DNA of 47,004 bases, from assembly GCF_030653755.1 (NCBI RefSeq), contig NZ_JAURYU010000014.1, forward strand, positions 1-47,004, read 5' to 3'. This document shows, piece by piece, positions 35,089-44,365 of this stretch. Positions within the stretch are counted from its first letter, which is position 1; each line of letters begins with the position of its first letter. Below the pieces are notes generated by a model. That model had not been told where the DNA came from. It was given only the letters and a program-made list of their open reading frames with translations, and did no database searches. The stretch is from Methylotenera sp. (GTDB lineage: Bacteria > Pseudomonadota > Gammaproteobacteria > Burkholderiales > Methylophilaceae). The translations under genes were made by a program, and so were the position numbers.

Positions 35089-35751
35089 ATGAGTACAATT
35101 GATATTGCAGTAGTTGATTATGGCATGGGTAATTTACGCTCAGTGTCAAAAGCATTAGAGCATGTCGCACCTACAAAAAACGTGGTCGTGACTAGTCATC
35201 CTGATGATGTTGCAAAAGCGTCTCGGGTTGTATTTCCTGGTCAGGGTGCGATGCCAGATTGCATCAGAGAGTTGGATGCCAGAGGTTTACGGACAGCGGT
35301 ATTGGATGCAGCACAAAATAAACCATTTTTGGGAATTTGTATCGGCCTTCAGATGCTATTTGAACACTCTGAGGAAGGCGACGCAGCTGGCTTAGGTTTA
35401 TTTAAAGGTAGCGTGAAAAGATTTGCAACTGAAGATATGGTTGATAGCCAAGGTGAGAAGCTGAAGGTGCCTCATATGGGTTGGAATCAGGTGTATCAAC
35501 ATCGCAATCTAGATGCTAATGTACATCCGTTATGGCATAGTATAGAAGATGGTGCCAGATTTTATTATGTACATAGCTATTATGTGCAACCTGAAGATGA
35601 CAATATCGTGGCTGGTTTTACCCATTATCCTAATCGTTTTACTTGTGCTGTTGCTAAAGATAATTTATTTGCAGTACAGTTTCATCCAGAAAAGAGCGCT
35701 AATGCTGGCTTGCAATTGTTGAGTAACTTTGTTGACTGGTCACCAAACTAA
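35089..35751 (+). CDS. hisH: Imidazole glycerol phosphate synthase, glutaminase subunit HisH
   Basis: Class I glutamine amidotransferase that feeds ammonia to HisF. The 220 residues carry IAVVDYGMGNLRSVSKAL, FPGQGAMPDCI, the nucleophile in FLGICIGLQMLFEHSEEG, and the His/Glu pair in FAVQFHPEKSANAGLQLL. It pairs with HisF encoded two genes downstream; in the assembled enzyme ammonia travels through the HisF barrel. Confidence 0.97.
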   Translation: MSTIDIAVVDYGMGNLRSVSKALEHVAPTKNVVVTSHPDDVAKASRVVFPGQGAMPDCIRELDARGLRTAVLDAAQNKPFLGICIGLQMLFEHSEEGDAAGLGLFKGSVKRFATEDMVDSQGEKLKVPHMGWNQVYQHRNLDANVHPLWHSIEDGARFYYVHSYYVQPEDDNIVAGFTHYPNRFTCAVAKDNLFAVQFHPEKSANAGLQLLSNFVDWSPN

Positions 35752-35825
35752 ATAGGTTAGCCTTAAATATAAGTAATAGCTTTTCTTCTTTTTAACTTTT
35801 TCGTATATAAAAATTAATTTTTACT

Positions 35826-36566
35826 ATGTTAATAATCCCAGCAATTGATTTAAAAGATGGTCACTGCGTCAGACTGAAACAAGGTTTGATGGAAGAATCA
35901 ACCGTATTCTCAGAAGACCCAGGCGCGATGGCTAGGCATTGGGTTGATCTCGGCGGCAAGCGCTTACACCTTGTTGATTTAAATGGCGCTTTTGCAGGTA
36001 AGCCTGTAAATGAGGGCGCGATTAAATCTATTGTAAGTGCTGTCGGTGGCGATATTCCAATTCAATTAGGTGGTGGTATTCGAGATTTAGATACCATCGA
36101 ACGCTATTTAGATAGTGGTATTGACTATGTCATTATCGGTACTGCAGCAGTCAAAACGCCTGGCTTCCTACATGAGGCTTGTTATGCCTTCCCTGGGCAG
36201 ATTATGGTGGGTTTAGACGCTAAAGATGGGAAAGTGGCGATTGATGGCTGGTCTAAATTAACAGGCCATGATGTGATTGATTTAGCAAAAAAATTCGAAG
36301 ATTACGGTGTTGAGTCGATTGTTTACACGGATATCGGTCGTGATGGCATGTTAACGGGCGTCAATATCGAAGCGACAGTTGCATTGGCACAAGCCCTAAC
36401 AATTCCTGTTATTGCTTCTGGCGGCGTAACAAACTTAGACGATGTTAAAAAACTATGTGCGGTAGCCAATGAAGGCATTATTGGTACGATTACAGGCCGT
36501 GCAATTTATGAAGGTACCTTAGACTTTGCAGCTGCACAGAAGCTTGCTGATGAGTTAAGTGCATAA
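35826..36566 (+). CDS. hisA: ProFAR isomerase HisA
   Basis: Phosphoribosylformimino-5-aminoimidazole carboxamide ribotide isomerase, an Amadori rearrangement in a TIM barrel. The 246 residues have [18 protein letters not shown] (catalytic Asp8), [70 protein letters not shown] with the second catalytic aspartate, and [18 protein letters not shown]. The half-barrel repeat shared with HisF is visible. A 74-base AT-rich gap precedes it; hisF follows after ten bases. Confidence 0.97.
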   Translation: MLIIPAIDLKDGHCVRLKQGLMEESTVFSEDPGAMARHWVDLGGKRLHLVDLNGAFAGKPVNEGAIKSIVSAVGGDIPIQLGGGIRDLDTIERYLDSGIDYVIIGTAAVKTPGFLHEACYAFPGQIMVGLDAKDGKVAIDGWSKLTGHDVIDLAKKFEDYGVESIVYTDIGRDGMLTGVNIEATVALAQALTIPVIASGGVTNLDDVKKLCAVANEGIIGTITGRAIYEGTLDFAAAQKLADELSA

Positions 36567-36576
36567 GGTTTAGTTG

Positions 36577-37344
36577 ATGGGATTAGCCAAACGTATTATT
36601 CCTTGCTTGGATGTCACTAATGGGCGTGTAGTAAAGGGTGTTAATTTTCTGGAGCTTAGGGATGCTGGCGACCCAGTAGAGATTGCTAGGCGCTACGACG
36701 AGCAGGGTGCTGACGAACTTACTTTTCTAGATATCACGGCAAGCTCGGATAACCGAGGGCTTATTCTGCATATCATTGAAGAAGTCGCCAGTCAGGTGTT
36801 TATCCCATTAACAGTGGGTGGTGGCGTGCGCGAAGTTGAAGATGTGCGCCGTTTGTTAAACGCAGGTGCTGATAAAGTCAGTATCAACACAACAGCCGTG
36901 CTTAATCCAAAAATGGTGCAAGCTGCCGCAGCTAAGTTTGGTTCGCAATGCATTGTTGTGGCTATCGATGCAAAAAAAGTAGATAACCAACCATTCGAAT
37001 GGGAAGTGTTTACGCACGGCGGGCGTAAGGCAACGGGTTTAGACGCGGTTAAGTGGGCAGAGTATATGGTGAGCCTTGGTGCTGGAGAGTTGCTGGTCAC
37101 TAGCATGGACAGAGATGGCACCAAAATTGGATTTAATAATCCACTTAATAAGGCGATTAGCAATGCAGTAGAAGTGCCGATTATTGCTTCAGGTGGTGTA
37201 GGTAATTTGCAGCATCTAGTTGATGGGGTTAAAGAAGGTGGCGCTGACGCAGTGTTAGCGGCAAGTATTTTTCACTATGGCGAATATACGGTAAGACAGG
37301 CAAAAGAGTACATGGCACAACATGGCATTGAGGTTAGGCTGTAA
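36577..37344 (+). CDS. hisF: Imidazole glycerol phosphate synthase, cyclase subunit HisF
   Basis: Uses ammonia from HisH to close the imidazole ring, releasing AICAR. The 255 residues hold [22 protein letters not shown] with catalytic Asp, [62 protein letters not shown] with the second aspartate, and [39 protein letters not shown] start at the ATG at 36577; a TTG lies just before at 36574. It is ten bases after hisA. Confidence 0.97.
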   Translation: MGLAKRIIPCLDVTNGRVVKGVNFLELRDAGDPVEIARRYDEQGADELTFLDITASSDNRGLILHIIEEVASQVFIPLTVGGGVREVEDVRRLLNAGADKVSINTTAVLNPKMVQAAAAKFGSQCIVVAIDAKKVDNQPFEWEVFTHGGRKATGLDAVKWAEYMVSLGAGELLVTSMDRDGTKIGFNNPLNKAISNAVEVPIIASGGVGNLQHLVDGVKEGGADAVLAASIFHYGEYTVRQAKEYMAQHGIEVRL

Positions 37345-37440
37345 TAGTCTTTAAAGTTAAATACTTTCAGAGTGTTACCTTTTTAGGTTGTGACTCTAAC
37401 CATGTAAATTAAACAGAAGTTTCAATAGGTAAGGTATCTG

Positions 37441-37827
37441 ATGAGTTGGTTAGATGAAGTTGCTTGGGATGTCAATGGTCTTGTTCCTGTTATTGCTCAA
37501 GAGTACGACACTGGCCGTGTGTTAATGTTCGCATGGATGAACCGTGAGGCCTTACAGTTAAGTAGTGAAACCAATCGAGCCGTCTACTGGTCAAGGTCGC
37601 GTAATCGGTTGTGGCATAAGGGCGAAGAGTCTGGCCATGTTCAAAAGATACACGAAATTCGCTTAGATTGCGATGAGGATGTGATTTTGCTTAAGGTCGA
37701 ACAAGTTGGTGGTATTGCTTGCCATACTGGTCGGCATAATTGCTTTTTTAAAGTTTTAAAAGAGGGTGTCTGGGAGGTAGACCAGCCTGTCATTAAAAAC
37801 CCAGAAGAAATTTATAAGCATGAGTGA
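37441..37827 (+). CDS. hisI: Phosphoribosyl-AMP cyclohydrolase HisI
   Basis: Opens the adenine ring of PR-AMP in step 3 of the pathway. The 128 residues are the stand-alone cyclohydrolase, not fused to HisE as in E. coli. Zinc- and magnesium-binding residues are present in [19 protein letters not shown] and [16 protein letters not shown], with [20 protein letters not shown] as the substrate-binding block. Its end overlaps the hisE start by eight bases. Confidence 0.97.
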   Translation: MSWLDEVAWDVNGLVPVIAQEYDTGRVLMFAWMNREALQLSSETNRAVYWSRSRNRLWHKGEESGHVQKIHEIRLDCDEDVILLKVEQVGGIACHTGRHNCFFKVLKEGVWEVDQPVIKNPEEIYKHE

Positions 37828-38155
37828 TGATATGAATGATGTGTTAACTCGACTTTCAGAGTTGTTGGAGCAGCGCAAATCTGCAGATCCTGCATCGTCT
37901 TATGTTGCAAAGTTGTACGCTAAAGGAATGGACAGTATTCTTAAGAAAGTAGGCGAGGAAGCCACGGAAACTGTGATTGCCGCCAAAGGTGGTAATAAAG
38001 ATGAGATTATCTATGAAACAGCCGACTTGTGGTTCCATACGATGATTATGCTGGCGAAAGTAGACTTAAAACCACAAGATGTTTTGTTGGAGCTGGCTAG
38101 GCGAGAAGGTTTGTCAGGTATTGATGAGAAAGCTAGTCGCAATAAGGGCGACTAG
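37820..38155 (+). CDS. hisE: Phosphoribosyl-ATP pyrophosphatase HisE
   Basis: Hydrolyses PR-ATP to PR-AMP in step 2. The 111 residues form an all-alpha MazG-like fold with the metal-binding pattern [37 protein letters not shown]. It overlaps hisI, so the two-step reaction is encoded together though the proteins are separate. It closes the his run; hinT follows after 75 bases. Confidence 0.97.
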   Translation: MSDDMNDVLTRLSELLEQRKSADPASSYVAKLYAKGMDSILKKVGEEATETVIAAKGGNKDEIIYETADLWFHTMIMLAKVDLKPQDVLLELARREGLSGIDEKASRNKGD

Positions 38156-38230
38156 TACGACTTATTCAAAAGATAGCTTAAGTTTAATGATTCTTTAGTT
38201 GATATAAAGCTGAAAATTGAAAGAATAAAA

Positions 38231-38569
38231 ATGAGTACTGATTGTATTTTTTGTAAGATTGTTCAAGGTGACATTCCGTCAAAGAGAATTTATGAAGATG
38301 AGGATGTGATTGCTTTTCATGATATACATCCTATTACTAAAGTACACTTCTTAATTGTACCCAAGCAGCATATTGAAAGTTTGATAAGTTGCGGCTCGCA
38401 ACATCAGGCATTATTGGGTAAGATGTTATTGCTAGCGCCTGAGTTAGCCAAACAACAAGGATTGACTGGTTTTCGCACGATGATTAATACTGGGCGCGAG
38501 GGCGGTCAGGAAGTGTTCCATATACACATGCATGTGTTTGGTGGCGGCAATACACTACCTAAAACATAG
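38231..38569 (+). CDS. hinT: HIT-family purine nucleoside phosphoramidase HinT
   Basis: A 112-residue histidine-triad protein that cleaves adenosine phosphoramidates and acyl-adenylates. The start CIFCKIVQGDIPSKRIYEDEDVIAFHDIHPI and the triad VFHIHMHVFGGG (His-x-His-x-His) are typical; GREGGQEVFHIH precedes it. HIT genes between hisE and tatA are a common order in betaproteobacteria. The molecular role in this context is not clear. Confidence 0.94.
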   Translation: MSTDCIFCKIVQGDIPSKRIYEDEDVIAFHDIHPITKVHFLIVPKQHIESLISCGSQHQALLGKMLLLAPELAKQQGLTGFRTMINTGREGGQEVFHIHMHVFGGGNTLPKT

Positions 38570-38598
38570 TTTAAACATATTTATTAAGGAGATTTACA

Positions 38599-38949
38599 AT
38601 GGGAATCGGAGCTTGGTGGCATTGGTTAGTAGTTTTACTCATTGTGGTGCTCGTGTTTGGTACAAAAAAACTTCGTAATATTGGTAGTGATGTTGGTGGC
38701 GCAGTAAAAAACTTCAAAGATGCGGTTAATGATGGTAAGAATGCTGCTGCTGATACAACTGAGCATGCGCAAGTTGCAAATAGTTCAGTTTTAATTGAGG
38801 GTGAGGCTGTTGAGGTTGCTGCACCTAAGCCAACGCCTAAAAAAAGAGCACCAGCAAAACCCGCAGCTAGTAAGCCGGCGCCTAAAGCAAAGTCGACAAC
38901 TGTAAAAAAGGCCCCCGCAAAAACTAAAGCCACTACTGCCGCTAAATAG
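38599..38949 (+). CDS. tatA: Twin-arginine translocase subunit TatA
   Basis: Pore-forming subunit of the Tat system for folded proteins. The 116 residues start with the membrane helix [20 protein letters not shown] and the amphipathic helix [20 protein letters not shown]. The remaining 40 or so residues are unusual: a Lys/Ala/Pro-rich basic tail ([18 protein letters not shown]) resembling histone H1-like proteins, where TatA tails are normally neutral or acidic. AAGGAG precedes the ATG. tatB and tatC follow. Confidence 0.94.
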   Translation: MGIGAWWHWLVVLLIVVLVFGTKKLRNIGSDVGGAVKNFKDAVNDGKNAAADTTEHAQVANSSVLIEGEAVEVAAPKPTPKKRAPAKPAASKPAPKAKSTTVKKAPAKTKATTAAK

Positions 38950-39000
38950 CTGCATGGAATATTAGCTATGGCGCATCATTCGTAATAGGATCTAGGCAGA

Positions 39001-39357
39001 ATGTTTGATATTGCATTTTCTGAGTTAGTTGTCATTGCGATTGTTGCACTGATCGTGATAGGCCCTGAAAGATTACCTAAAGTAGCACGCACGATTGGTA
39101 CTGTGGTCGGACGTATGCAACGTTATATGACACAAATTAAAGATGAAGTGAATCGTGAGTCGCGTTTTGCTGAGTTGCAGAAGCTTCAGCAAGAGATTCA
39201 GCAAGCAACGGACAGTGCGCAGTCAGGTTTTCAGGGTGGTGCTAATTATCTTGCGGATACAGTTGGCGCAGATAATCAGAATACAATTCAGGAAGTCGAT
39301 GACACGGCAGCCTCTGCTATAAAACCTCAAGAATCCCACTCTCCAATTAAAGATTAG
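39001..39357 (+). CDS. tatB: Twin-arginine translocase subunit TatB
   Basis: Receptor-complex subunit of Tat. The 118 residues have the TatB membrane start MFDIAFSELVVIAIVALIVIGPERLPKVARTIG with the conserved Glu in the helix and GPERLP, a long amphipathic helix (RMQRYMTQIKDEVNRESRFAELQKLQQEIQQ) and a variable polar tail. Between tatA and tatC, with short gaps. Confidence 0.96.
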   Translation: MFDIAFSELVVIAIVALIVIGPERLPKVARTIGTVVGRMQRYMTQIKDEVNRESRFAELQKLQQEIQQATDSAQSGFQGGANYLADTVGADNQNTIQEVDDTAASAIKPQESHSPIKD

Positions 39358-39365
39358 CGCCCGCT

Positions 39366-40106
39366 GTGACACCTACAGAAAATTTCATTTCCCACTTAAT
39401 CGAGTTAAGAAACCGTTTACTGCGTATCGTAATAGGTTTTATCGTTGTTTTTATTCTGCTGTTCCCATTTGCGAATGAAATTTACGCATTACTTGCTGCG
39501 CCATTGTTAAGCAAGCTTCCGTCAGGCGGTCAGATGATTGCGACGGCCGTCACTACACCGTTCTTTGTGCCAATGAAGGTTGCGATGATGGCTGCTTTTG
39601 TACTTTCATTGCCGCATACTTTATATCAAGTTTGGTCATTCGTTGCACCAGGTTTATATGCCCATGAAAAGAAGTTGATGGTACCTATCATTGTGGCCAG
39701 TAGCTTTTTGTTTCTTGCCGGTATGGCTTTTGCCTATTTTCTTGTTTTCCCAGTGATATTTGGGTTTATTGTGGGCACTGCACCTGAGGGGGTTGCAGTG
39801 ATGACTGATATAGGAAATTACTTGGATTTTGTCATTACGCTGTTCTTTGCGTTTGGGTTGGCATTTGAAGTGCCTATTGCCGTGGTAATAGTGGTGCGTT
39901 TTGGATGGGTAACAATAAGTGCGCTACAAGAGGCGAGAGGTTACATTGTTGTCGGCGCGTTTGTCATTGGGGCTATAGTGACACCGCCAGATGTGATTTC
40001 ACAATTCATGCTTGCAGTGCCTATGTGGCTGCTTTATGAGTTGGGTATCGTTGTGGCAAGGTTTACTACAAAGGAAAGTGAACCTAAAATTTTACCGCCA
40101 GCTTAA
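39366..40106 (+). CDS. tatC: Twin-arginine translocase subunit TatC
   Basis: Six-segment membrane protein that recognises the twin-arginine signal. The 246 residues contain NFISHLIELRNRLLRIVIGF with the signal-binding region, the loop APLLSKLPSGGQMIATAVTTPFFVPMKVA, LPHTLYQVWSFVAPGLYAHEK, and VVGAFVIGAIVTPPDVISQFMLAVPMWLLYE. The start is GTG at 39366, nine bases after tatB. It converges on the DegS-type protease gene with only seven bases between stop codons and no terminator hairpin that I can see. Confidence 0.95.
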   Translation: MTPTENFISHLIELRNRLLRIVIGFIVVFILLFPFANEIYALLAAPLLSKLPSGGQMIATAVTTPFFVPMKVAMMAAFVLSLPHTLYQVWSFVAPGLYAHEKKLMVPIIVASSFLFLAGMAFAYFLVFPVIFGFIVGTAPEGVAVMTDIGNYLDFVITLFFAFGLAFEVPIAVVIVVRFGWVTISALQEARGYIVVGAFVIGAIVTPPDVISQFMLAVPMWLLYELGIVVARFTTKESEPKILPPA

Positions 40107-40113
40107 GTCGATT

Positions 40114-41286
40114 TTATTCCATTGCCATTGCAGGTTTTGGACGCTTGCCAATCACGATTGTAATGTCAACAATAGCGCTAGCTCGAATAATTTGCACCGT
40201 CGCCTTTTGATTTGGTTTTAATGCTGCGATTAAATTAAGCATGGTTCCACTGTCTTTAACCGCTTTACCCTCAATTGCCACCAATATATCTCCCGCGCGG
40301 AGGCCAGCTTTATCTGCTGGACTATTTCTCAGTACGCCCGCAATTAAAGCGCCTTGAGCTTTGTTTAATCTGAATGACTCTGCTAGCTCAGGGGTGATGT
40401 CCTGTGCCTCAATACCAATCCATCCGCGAGTAACATTGCCTTGCGCTACAATTTGTTCCATCACTTGTTTAGCTAATGTAGTTGGGATTGCAAACCCAAT
40501 TCCCATAGAGCCGCCACTGCGTGAGTAGATTGCACTGTTGATACCAACCAGATTTCCCTCTGTATCGATTAATGCGCCGCCTGAATTGCCAGGGTTAATC
40601 GAGGCATCTGTTTGTATGAAGTTTTCATAAATATTAATCCCTAGATGGCTACGACCAAGTGCGCTAACAATCCCTTGAGTCACTGTTTGCCCTACGCCAA
40701 ATGGATTGCCAATCGCTAATACTACGTCACCGACGTTTAATGAGTCGGAGCTGGCAAAAGTAATTGCAGGTAAATTATTGGCATCTACTTTAATAAGTGC
40801 TAGGTCTGTGTCTGGGTCGGTACCTACTACTTTAGCGGTCATTTTTCTGCCATCAGATAAAGCGACCTCAATAGCATCCGCAGTGGCAATCACGTGGTTG
40901 TTGGTTAAAATCAAGCCTTGTGTACTAACGATAACACCAGAGCCAAGGCTATTTTCAGTTTGTGATGGAATTTCTAGCTCATCTAGCTGGTCGCCAAAAA
41001 AGTGGCGAAATGCAGGGTCATCTAGAAAATCCTGATGTGGACTGACGCGCTGTTTTTTACTGGTAAAGATATTCACAACAGCAGGCATGGCTTTTTTTGC
41101 TGCTAGGCTGTATGAGTTGGAAGGGGTGGTGGCTGAAGCAGGCTCTGCTTGTTTTACAACGACCACAGGTTCTCTGAAGTTAAGGAGATTGGGGTAGAAA
41201 ATGCGTGAAGCAAATATTAAAGCCATACATATGGTGGCTGCTTGCGCAAAAATTAGCCATAATCTTTTATGTAGCGAATTGTTCAT
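40114..41286 (-). CDS. Trypsin-like serine protease, DegS/AlgW type (HtrA family)
   Basis: A 390-residue periplasmic protease anchored by one N-terminal membrane segment (RLWLIFAQAATICMALIFASRIF). The catalytic triad is intact: His131 in LTNNHVIATAD, Asp161 in DTDLALIKV, Ser235 in DASINPGNSGGALID. One PDZ domain follows (RGWIGIEAQDITPELAESFRL, RNSPADKAGLRAGDILVAIEGK). One PDZ and a membrane anchor point to the DegS/AlgW branch, which cleaves anti-sigma factor RseA, rather than the two-PDZ DegP. The sigma-E genes are not in this window. It is divergent from the Nif3 gene. Confidence 0.92.
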   Translation of the reverse strand: MNNSLHKRLWLIFAQAATICMALIFASRIFYPNLLNFREPVVVVKQAEPASATTPSNSYSLAAKKAMPAVVNIFTSKKQRVSPHQDFLDDPAFRHFFGDQLDELEIPSQTENSLGSGVIVSTQGLILTNNHVIATADAIEVALSDGRKMTAKVVGTDPDTDLALIKVDANNLPAITFASSDSLNVGDVVLAIGNPFGVGQTVTQGIVSALGRSHLGINIYENFIQTDASINPGNSGGALIDTEGNLVGINSAIYSRSGGSMGIGFAIPTTLAKQVMEQIVAQGNVTRGWIGIEAQDITPELAESFRLNKAQGALIAGVLRNSPADKAGLRAGDILVAIEGKAVKDSGTMLNLIAALKPNQKATVQIIRASAIVDITIVIGKRPKPAMAME

Positions 41287-41422
41287 TTTTTAATTCTTAG
41301 TATGGTAATTAAATTTAATCAAAGTTGCTTTAGTATCTCAAATACATCTCACCTAATGATTTTTGATATTGAGTTAACAATATTGAAAATCAATAGACTA
41401 ACATTTTAAAGGTCTCAAGCTT

Positions 41423-42172
41423 ATGGTAAAAATCAATGAGTTAACGCATTATACCCAACAACTGATGCAAGTAGAGCGTTTCAAAGATTACTGTCCTAAT
41501 GGCTTGCAAGTAGAAGGGCGAGTTGAAATTAATAAGATTGTTACTGGTGTAACTGCCAGCATGGCGCTATTAGAGGCTGCACATAAAGCTAGTGCTGATT
41601 TGATTTTAGTGCACCATGGATATTTCTGGAAAAATGAAGCATCTGAGATTGTTGGTATTAAACAAAGACGCCTTAAATTCTTGTTGGCGCATGATATTAA
41701 CTTAATGGCATTCCATTTACCGTTGGATGCACATGGAGAGTTGGGTAACAATGTGCAGCTTGGCAATTTGTTGGGATTTAAGCCCCAAAGTTACGTGGGG
41801 TCAGATAGCTTGCTTGCATACACTGAACTTGAAATGGAGTTGCCTCTATCGGAAATAGTTTTGTTGGTAGAGCATCGTTTGAGGCGCAAAGTAATGGCTA
41901 TTGGTGAGCCAGCTAAAAAGATAAACAAGGTAGCTTGGTGTACTGGGGCAGCGCAAGGTTATATAGATCAAGCGATAGCGCTAGATGTAGATCTATTTAT
42001 CAGTGGCGAAATTTCTGAACAAACTACACATCAGTCACTCGAGTCGGGTGTTGCGTATATTTCTGCAGGACATCATGCAACAGAGCGCTATGGGGTGCAG
42101 GCATTAGGACGCCATTTGGCAGATAAATTTAACTTAGAACATGAATTTATAGATATTCACAATCCTGTTTAA
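41423..42172 (+). CDS. Nif3-like dinuclear metal-centre protein
   Basis: A 249-residue member of the NIF3/YbgI family, toroidal hexamers with a two-metal site; sometimes annotated as GTP cyclohydrolase 1 type 2 homolog. Motifs: FKDYCPNGLQVEGR, IVTGVTASMALLEAA, the metal histidines in LILVHHGYFW, LPLDAHGELGNNVQLG, VAWCTGAAQGYIDQA, LFISGEISEQTTHQSLE and ISAGHHATERYGVQAL. Function in the cell is not settled for this family. It lies between the DegS-type gene and petABC; the same pairing of these families occurs in other betaproteobacteria. Confidence 0.93.
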   Translation: MVKINELTHYTQQLMQVERFKDYCPNGLQVEGRVEINKIVTGVTASMALLEAAHKASADLILVHHGYFWKNEASEIVGIKQRRLKFLLAHDINLMAFHLPLDAHGELGNNVQLGNLLGFKPQSYVGSDSLLAYTELEMELPLSEIVLLVEHRLRRKVMAIGEPAKKINKVAWCTGAAQGYIDQAIALDVDLFISGEISEQTTHQSLESGVAYISAGHHATERYGVQALGRHLADKFNLEHEFIDIHNPV

Positions 42173-42204
42173 TCGTTTTATTTCAGTAACTTAATAAATA
42201 AAGC

Positions 42205-42233
42205 TTTAATTGGTGGTCAAAAAATTGTATAAT
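42205..42233 (+). promoter_or_regulatory. Candidate promoter of petABC
   Basis: A consensus TATAAT at 42228-42233 with a weak TTTAAT at 42205-42210 (17-base spacing). The predicted start near 42240 gives a leader of about 180 bases before petA, which includes a small stem ACCT-CGCGT-AGGT near 42365. Confidence 0.5.
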
Positions 42234-42420
42234 CTGGCGCCTAAACATGAAGCCTCGCCTACATTTTAATTGCTTTGGCTGTGATTAAGTGTTCAAGCTT
42301 TTTTCTAATTAGGAAATAGCTGTTCGCGCTTAATGTTAAGTGTTTTAGTAAAGTTGACGTTGTTACCTCGCGTAGGTGCGGCGTCTGTATCCAGTCAATC
42401 CTTTCGAGCAAGAGGAAAAC

Positions 42421-43059
42421 ATGTCAGACAACCAAAATGACAATCAGCAGGCTGACTCGCAAATGCGCGAGTGTTCTCAAGTAGATTTAGATAAGCGTAA
42501 CTTTTTAATAGCCACCTCTGCGGTGGGGGCGTTGGGTTGTGCTGCGGTAGCAGTGCCCTTTGTGAAAAGCATGACGCCAAGTGAGCGTGCAAAAGCTGCG
42601 GGTGCGCCAGTAGAAGTTGATATTAGTAAGATTGAACCAGGTACTATGCTTACAGCTGAATGGCGTGGCCAACCAGTTTGGATTATCAATCGTACTGATG
42701 AAATGACTGCTGAATTAGCTAAGCATGATGATCAATTATCAGATCCTGCGTCTGATGTTACATCACAACAACCTGAATATTGTAAAAATGAGAGTCGTTC
42801 ACTTAAGCCTAACCTTGCTGTTGTGGTTGGTATTTGTACGCATTTGGGTTGTTCGCCAAGCGAAAAATTACAGCGTGGTGGTGATATGGGTGAAGGTTGG
42901 ACGGGTGGATTCTTCTGTCCTTGTCATGGCTCTAAGTTCGATCTAGCAGGTCGCGTATTTAAGGGCTCACCTGCACCTATCAATTTGGTAGTGCCGCCAC
43001 ATAAATATTTGAGTGAGAATCTACTTCTGATTGGTGTTGATACTGAAGAGAAAGCATAA
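42421..43059 (+). CDS. petA: Ubiquinol-cytochrome c reductase, Rieske iron-sulfur subunit
   Basis: Carries the [2Fe-2S] cluster of the bc1 complex. About 212 residues from the ATG at 42421 (MSDNQNDN), preceded by AGAGGAAAAC; an upstream frame start at 42376 is unlikely. The N-terminus has a Tat-like signal anchor, [17 protein letters not shown], in which the usual RR pair is KR. The cluster-binding boxes are [12 protein letters not shown] and [16 protein letters not shown]. The Tat genes encoded a few kilobases upstream would export it. First gene of petABC, two bases from petB. Confidence 0.96.
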   Translation: MSDNQNDNQQADSQMRECSQVDLDKRNFLIATSAVGALGCAAVAVPFVKSMTPSERAKAAGAPVEVDISKIEPGTMLTAEWRGQPVWIINRTDEMTAELAKHDDQLSDPASDVTSQQPEYCKNESRSLKPNLAVVVGICTHLGCSPSEKLQRGGDMGEGWTGGFFCPCHGSKFDLAGRVFKGSPAPINLVVPPHKYLSENLLLIGVDTEEKA

Positions 43060-43061
43060 TC

Positions 43062-44360
43062 ATGACTGATAAAAATAAATCAGCGCTATCAAGCGCTTTA
43101 AATGACGGTTTAAATTGGGTTGATGCACGTTTTCCGTTGACTAGTAATGTCAAAGCGCATTTAACCGAGTATTACGCGCCAAAGAATTTTAACTTCTGGT
43201 ACTTCTTTGGTTCTTTGGCATTGTTGGTATTGGTGCTGCAAATACTAACAGGTATTTTCCTGACAATGCATTACAAACCAGATGCGGACTTAGCATTCGG
43301 CTCAGTGGAATACATCATGCGTGATGTGCCATGGGGTTGGTTGATTCGCTACATGCACTCAACTGGCGCGTCTATGTTCTTTGTTGTCGTTTATCTACAC
43401 ATGTTCCGCGGTATTATTTACGGATCTTATAGAAATCCACGTGAATTGATTTGGTTGTTCGGTGTTGGAATCTTCTTGGTGTTGATGGGTGAGGCATTCT
43501 TTGGTTACCTATTACCATGGGGTCAAATGTCTTACTGGGGTGCGCAAGTAATTGTTAACTTGTTCTCTGCGATTCCATTGATTGGGCCTGATGTTTCAGA
43601 GTGGTTGCGTGGTGACTATTTGGTATCTGATGCAACCTTGAATCGCTTTTTTGCTTTCCATGTAATTGCTTTACCTTTTGTATTGGTTGGCTTGGTTGTT
43701 GCTCACTTAATTGCTTTGCATGAAGTTGGCTCAAATAACCCAGATGGTATTGAGATTAAAAAGCTGAAAGATAAGAAAACAGGGTTTCCATTAGATGGTA
43801 TTCCTTTCCATCCTTATTACACCGTAAAAGACTTGGTTGGTGTATCAGTGTTCCTAATTGTTTTCTCAGCAATTGTTTTCTTTGCACCAGAAATGGGTGG
43901 CTATTTCCTTGAGGCAAATAACTTTGTGCCTGCTGATCCACTAAAAACGCCAGCACACATTGCGCCAGTTTGGTATTTCACACCGTACTACTCTATTTTG
44001 CGAGCTGTTCCGCCCATCTTGAACTCACAATTTCCAGGTGTGGCTGCAATGGGCTTGTCTGTAGTGGCGTTTGCATTCCTGCCTTGGTTGGATAAGAGTC
44101 CAGTGAAATCAATTCGTTACCGCGGGATGCTATATAAACAATGGTTGCTTGCATTTGTTATCAGTTTCTTGGTGCTTGGCTATCTTGGTACTGTGCCATC
44201 AAATATTTGGGGGCAGTTCGGTGCATGGATGGGTGGTGCTGATCGCGCTACAGTAGTTGCGCGTATCTTTACAGCGGTTTATTTCTTGTTCTTTATTTTG
44301 ATGCCTTGGTATACGAAAAAAGATAAGACTAAACCAGTGCCAGAAAGGGTAACAGGATAA
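43062..44360 (+). CDS. petB: Cytochrome b subunit of the bc1 complex
   Basis: Integral membrane subunit with two b hemes and the quinone sites. The 432 residues show about eight or nine membrane helices, the first heme-ligand pair in YMHSTGASMFFVVVYLHMFRG and the second in FFAFHVIALPFVLVGLVVAHLIALH. The quinol-site PEW-like motif appears as TPAHIAPVWYFTPYYSILRAVP, with the usual Glu replaced by Val in PVW, a variant also seen in other proteobacterial homologues. The full length covers both the cytochrome b6-like and subunit IV-like parts. Confidence 0.96.
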   Translation: MTDKNKSALSSALNDGLNWVDARFPLTSNVKAHLTEYYAPKNFNFWYFFGSLALLVLVLQILTGIFLTMHYKPDADLAFGSVEYIMRDVPWGWLIRYMHSTGASMFFVVVYLHMFRGIIYGSYRNPRELIWLFGVGIFLVLMGEAFFGYLLPWGQMSYWGAQVIVNLFSAIPLIGPDVSEWLRGDYLVSDATLNRFFAFHVIALPFVLVGLVVAHLIALHEVGSNNPDGIEIKKLKDKKTGFPLDGIPFHPYYTVKDLVGVSVFLIVFSAIVFFAPEMGGYFLEANNFVPADPLKTPAHIAPVWYFTPYYSILRAVPPILNSQFPGVAAMGLSVVAFAFLPWLDKSPVKSIRYRGMLYKQWLLAFVISFLVLGYLGTVPSNIWGQFGAWMGGADRATVVARIFTAVYFLFFILMPWYTKKDKTKPVPERVTG

Positions 44361-44365
44361 TAACC

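Noticed and set aside
36792-37163. Minus-strand open frame within hisF
   Set aside because: Antisense shadow of an intact and conserved HisF frame.
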